64,000 nt of DNA from Budorcas taxicolor. Its lineage: Eukaryota > Chordata > Mammalia > Artiodactyla > Bovidae. The notes under the pieces were generated by a model, which saw only the letters and a list, made by a program, of their open reading frames with translations, was not told the DNA's origin and ran no database searches. A program made the translations under genes and the position numbers. Shown here in pieces: positions 60,164 through 64,000 of this stretch. Each line of letters opens with the position of its first letter. Within the stretch, counting starts at the first letter, position 1. The stretch is from assembly GCF_023091745.1 (NCBI RefSeq), contig NC_068925.1, positions 5,704,001 to 5,768,000 of the forward strand, in the 5' to 3' direction.

Positions 60164-60571
60164 ATTGGTCCGCTCGCGAGGATTCGGCGAGGCCTCCCCT
60201 CGCCAGAGTGAGAGAACAAGGCACGCCCACCACGCTTCTCATTTGCAGACGTTCCACAGGCCCCGCCGCGCTCTACTCTGCATTGGCTAGAATTCTCCGC
60301 AATGCCCCGCCTCTCTTCCCCCGGCCCAATCGGCCGCGCCTCCCCTCAGAAGTGTGTGTTTGGCTGTTGGTTCTCTCTTAATCCCGCCCTTCCATTCTAC
60401 TGTGGGGCTCGGCCGCCCGGGGAGGAGTTTAGCTCTGTGACCACGCCTCGACGGTGCTAGTCACACCTCCAGGGTTACGCCAGCTCCTCCTCCTTATTCC
60501 TGGCCTCTCGGGATCAGCTGTTCCTATTGGCTATGGGCCCCATCGGTCGATAGAAAGCGGGCGCTGATTGG
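60164..60571. promoter_or_regulatory. Five further CCAAT boxes in the island
   Basis: ATTGG at 60164, 60282, 60536 and 60567, and CCAAT at 60326. The 60536/60567 pair is spaced 31 bp. These are candidate NF-Y sites. Which of the two genes each serves cannot be decided from sequence. Confidence 0.45.
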
Positions 60572-62743
60572 CAGGAGGGTGGGCCCTGCTTCCCGGCGGG
60601 GTCCTGTGGAGTTGGCAGAGGCTCCTCGGGGGACTAAGGGGACCGATCTGCGTAGAAGCGGGTGGCGGGGACGAGAAGGGAGGAGAGCTCCTAGTGGGAA
60701 GCGGAGCCGGGGGCGCAGGACCCGTCGCGTCAGAGCCAGGTAAAGGCTCCGTCCCTCTCCCTTTTCTTCTCGCCCGCCGCGGGACTGGAGCCCAGACTGG
60801 ACAGACCCGGCGGCAGAGGCGGGAAGGAGAGGGCGCGGATGTGGCTCTCGGCATCGCCCTCGCGCTGCCGCCCGGAACCCCTCAGGCCCCCTCCCTCCGG
60901 ACCCTCTCCCCGTCTCCCGGCGCAGCCCACAGTGCTTCTTTAGGGCTGCGTCCCCGCCCTTCACCGTCCTGCCCGGGACCCTGCCTTGGCTCTCGCGCCG
61001 CGGCGCGAGCTCCCAGCCCCCTCCTCCAAACCCCCTGCACACGGGCAGCCTCGGTGCACCTTTGGGCAGCCGTCGTTGGCATCATCCGTGACCAACGACT
61101 GCCCTCTGCCTCTGTCTCCAAGCCTTGGCGGAGAGCCCAGTCACAGCCCTGGACCCAGAAAGACGGGTGTTCCGCGCTGTTTCCGAGGCTCTTCTCCGGC
61201 CTCAGCCCCCCGGCCCGCCCGGAACGGGCCCCTCTTCACGCACTCGCCTTCTCGGACCTGCCTCTGTGTCCCCAGAGTTACTAACATCGTAGCGCCGCCC
61301 GTACCACTGCGGCCCACGATAGTCTCTTAACTACCCCCTCACCCCCAAGGTAGCCCTTCCCCTGCCCGCTCCCCGCCTATCAAGCATGTGCAGAAGCTCC
61401 ACTCATCCCACGTTCGCGTGCAGTCTTCGGACCCCACCTCTCACACCCCCTCCTCCCCCTGCTTCCTGCCAGTCTGAAGCACCACGCCGCCGCTCCGGCT
61501 CCCCGCTCCTCCCTCGCTGCGGCCCTTTCTCCAGGCGCGGGAAGTGGGAGACTCCCGGCGCGGAAAGGGAAAGGGGCGGCCAAAGAGGGAGGGTCGCCGC
61601 CGCGGCGCGTCCCGGAGCGAGACATGCCGCTCTGCACTCAAGTCCTCGTCTCTCCCGCCTCCTGGGCCTGGGTCCGAGCGGAATCTCCTGGGGGACCTCC
61701 TGGTGCCAGGAGTCGGGGCCGCGAACCTCAAAGACCTCCCCCCGCCCCCACCCCCCAGCTTGGGATTGGGTGCGGTGTCTGGGATCTCTGAGCTTGGGTG
61801 ATCAATTGGGGGTGGCATTTAGAGTCGCTGTGGTCCCTGACTTGGGAGAGGCGGTGGCTGCCTTCCGCAGCCCCCGCCCCCGCCCTGCCTTCCCGGTTTT
61901 CCCGACTCCGACCCTCGCCTCTAACCCGTTTCCTGCTTCTGCCGACCACATTGTTTTCCTGGATGTGTCCCACACCGAGCAGCCTTTTTTTTTTTTTCCT
62001 GCAGATCACTCCCCCCCCCCCGCCCCCCCAACCCAACATTTTGCTGCCAAGAGAAGCTAGTAACCAAAACAAAACAACTGGCAGGAGGGGCGGAGGGGAA
62101 GAAAAGTTGTGCCCGGGTGACTTGTCCCTTCCCGGCTTTGATCCCCTTTGAAGTCCAGGCAGTTGCCCCCGCCCGGGATCGGGGGCCGCGTCGGAGTCAG
62201 GGCCGGGAGGGTTCCCTCCGGCTGCCGCTGCCCAACGCTGGCAAGGCTTGGGAGGCCACCGAGGTGTCGCAGTCCTCGCCCGGAATCCCGCGTTCCCGCC
62301 GCAGTCCCCACCCCAGGCCCGCGAAGGCCGCTGCTCCAAAGTGTTTTCTTTCAGCCTTAAAACAAAATCCGGAGGGAGCTTCCTTCCTCCCCACCTCGCT
62401 GCGCTGGGCTCTGCGGGCCGGGCGGCGTTTGGCTGAGATGAATGGGCCCAGGCTAGGCTGGGAGCGGCGTCCCTTACCCCACCCCCGCAGCGATTAGGAT
62501 CTGCACTGGAGCTGATAGCCCCCTCCCCTTTCCCCTGCATTTACAGGCAAGTGAACCGGAGCAAACGACTTCCGATCCAGTCTGCGCTGCTGCGACTCCC
62601 GTTTGGGATTTGATTTGCAGCATCTTCGAGCCTGTGCAACAAAACCCCGCGAAACACGCCCAGCCCTCCCCCGGCACCCCGATACGCACCCACTCTCTCC
62701 CGGGGACCCAGCTGGGCTAGTCCACACCCCCGCACCCTCACAC

Positions 62744-62785
62744 CATGTTGTGCGGAAGGACTTCCACTCCCGGCCTGTGTCGTTG
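62744..62785 (+). other. Possible uORF in the SRGAP2 leader
   Basis: ATG at 62744 in the context CACCATGT opens 13 codons, then TGA. A second, minimal uORF lies at 62908-62922 (Met-Cys-Pro-Pro-stop). Both precede the SRGAP2 ATG. They count only if the transcript starts upstream of them, which is not known. Confidence 0.35.
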
Positions 62786-63088
62786 ATGTCAGACCCCAGG
62801 CCAGCCTCCGGGCGCTGCAGTTCTCCCGGCTAATGCTGAGGCTGCGGCTCGGGCTCTAGCACAGGAACCAGCTGCCGCCGCGCCCGGCCCCAGCGCCCAC
62901 CGCCTGCATGTGCCCGCCGTAGCTGCCTGCCCAGCCCGCAGCCCGCGCTCCCCGGAGCGCTGGAGACCACCGCGGGGGGCCCCTTCTGCCCTCTGGAGAA
63001 ACGGTCTTGGAGGTATTGATTTTGGCGGTTGGATTTTTCCCGTGGATCTATCAATTCACAATTCGAATTTGGAAGAAAGAAGGAAAAC

Positions 63089-63155
63089 ATGACGTCTCCA
63101 GCCAAATTCAAAAAGGATAAGGAGATCATAGCAGAGTACGATACTCAGGTCAAAG
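63089..63155 (+). CDS. SRGAP2: SRGAP2 coding exon 1 (5' end of gene; continues beyond window)
   Basis: ATG at 63089 opens 22 codons plus one base, beginning MTSPAKFKKDKEII and ending DTQVK, followed by the donor AAAG|GTAAGG. This is the N-terminus of SLIT-ROBO Rho GTPase-activating protein 2. The MTSPAK start separates it from SRGAP1 (MSTPSR) and SRGAP3 (MSSQTK), as I recall them. The full protein is about 1,070 residues (extended F-BAR, RhoGAP and SH3 domains), shapes membrane protrusions and controls neuronal migration and spine maturation. Only the first residues of the F-BAR region are here. The next coding exon lies beyond the right edge. The gene is driven from the CpG island at its left and is divergent from FAM72A. 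Confidence 0.95.
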
Positions 63156-64000
63156 GTAAGGGCTTTGAAAAATAGCATAATACATCTCTGTAGACCATGG
63201 AGACATACATTTCCCTGATTTGCAGGGTGTTCATTTCTTTGGGTGGAGCAGGTGGGGGCAGGCTGACCCTAGAAGTGGTTTCCTAGGTGGGTCTGCGCCT
63301 CCGAGGGATTGTCCGTGGCAGGGGCCATAGGCTCTGGAAAGGCATTTTCGGAGTAGACTTTATAGTTGTCTGTAGGGCTGGTCATTATTTTGGTAGTCTT
63401 TTTCCCCAGGCTATATAGGATGGGGGAGGGGCGGGAGGTTCTTGGAGAGAAAAGGCGGCAATTTGCCTCTGGGTTGTCTGGGTCAGGTTTCCTTGAAGGA
63501 CAGCTGAAATCTGACAGGTGTTTAGGAATTTATTTCAGAGGTTGAAGAGGCATCCAGGCAGAGAAAGGCAGCCTTGAGAAGGTGTACCATTTGGAGAGCC
63601 CTGGGAGAGCCTGGGTTTTTTTTCTGATGCACTATATCCAAACATGGTATTTGCTATGCCATCAGGCGCAGAAAGTCTGTAGCCACCTTGGGTGCACCTT
63701 CCACCTGCCTGGTCTCTGGTTGCCTGCATTCTGTCTGAGATCCGAGAACAGAAAGGATAAGGTCACTCACACCCAGTCTCCACCTTCACCTAAACCCGAA
63801 TGGAGTTGGGATGTTCCTGGGTGGTGCTGATTCTGGAGAATGGGAAGACATAATTGTTTAACCCTTCTGTGCTGTTGTCTTCTGCTCCAGAACACACACG
63901 TTTAAAGGCCCTCATACCTCTGCAAAATTATGAGGGGTAAAGCGAAATGTGGACCCAGAGAAAGCAAGGGACCTGTCGGCACCTCTTTTGCACTGCCTGA
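63156..64000 (+). other. SRGAP2: SRGAP2 intron 1 (start)
   Basis: Intronic sequence starts at the GTAAGG donor. The first stretch stays moderately GC-rich, consistent with the downstream shore of a CpG island. No second coding exon beginning with the expected AGATC (Glu-Ile) in the right frame was recognised. Confidence 0.8.

Larger units (their letters stand above)
59480..63060. promoter_or_regulatory. CpG island / bidirectional promoter region between FAM72A and SRGAP2
   Basis: Base composition changes sharply from AT-rich intron to GC-rich, CpG-dense sequence from about 59480 to about 63050. The block sits between the FAM72A start codon (59113, minus) and the SRGAP2 start codon (63089, plus), which are 3.98 kb apart. 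Multiple CCAAT boxes and GC boxes (for example CCCCGCCCC at 60091-60099) are present, and no TATA box stands out. The long open frames here (up to about 270 codons) reflect scarcity of AT-rich stop codons and match no protein I know. The SRGAP2 leader must occupy the right end of the block; the exact transcription starts are not visible. Confidence 0.85.

Noticed and set aside
61728..62540. 270-codon minus-strand frame, and 238- and 224-codon plus-strand frames in the CpG island
   Set aside because: Low-complexity Pro/Arg/Gly/Ser-rich translations on both strands at once, as expected where GC-rich DNA lacks stop codons.

Overview
The window is nuclear DNA of a ruminant, almost certainly a bovid. 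It is full of repeats specific to Pecora/Bovidae: BovB (RTE) LINEs with CTGAACTGAA tails, Bov-tA and BOV-A2 SINEs with CAG-rich tails, cetartiodactyl CHR-type SINEs and ruminant L1. Two protein genes lie at the right end and are arranged head to head. FAM72A is on the minus strand: four coding exons spanning 59113 down to 48149, a complete 149-codon frame with GT-AG introns. SRGAP2 is on the plus strand, with only coding exon 1 (63089-63155) inside the window. A CpG-rich block of about 3.5 kb lies between them. The FAM72A/SRGAP2 pairing is also known at human 1q32.1; assignment to cattle chromosome 16 (or the sheep/goat equivalent) is inference.

Layout. 1-12.3 kb holds a degenerate tandem array with a period of about 21 bp, broken up by an old L1, an ancient repeat, Bov-tA SINEs and a processed 14-3-3 zeta (YWHAZ) pseudogene. 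The pseudogene is itself split by a younger L1 that carries SINEs. 12.6-18.5 kb is a cluster of BovB pieces in both orientations and an antisense L1 with nested BovB, BOV-A2 and CHR SINEs. 18.5-21.9 kb is mostly non-repetitive, with an L2. 22-27.1 kb is a nearly complete but dead L1. 27.4-29.7 kb is a 2.4-kb antisense BovB that retains endonuclease and reverse transcriptase remnants. 29.7-47 kb has no recognisable gene, only MIR, L2, MER5A, old L1 and young SINE/BovB insertions.

From 47.05 kb the FAM72A 3' UTR, exons and repeat-bearing introns run to 59.1 kb. The CpG island from 59.5 to 63.05 kb contains seven CCAAT boxes, two pairs of them spaced 31-32 bp, and one CHR-like hexamer. After SRGAP2 exon 1 the last 0.85 kb is SRGAP2 intron 1.

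Most of what is unusual here is structural. It includes a perfect 44-bp palindrome in FAM72A intron 2, a tiny L1 insertion that appears to carry a 3' transduction, a 25-bp SINE micro-insertion with a 15-bp target duplication, a BovB fragment joined to a fold-back hairpin, and four-layer nested insertions dated by target-site duplications. No new protein-coding system was found. Everything was read by eye; repeat family names come from memory of consensus sequences, not from a database search.
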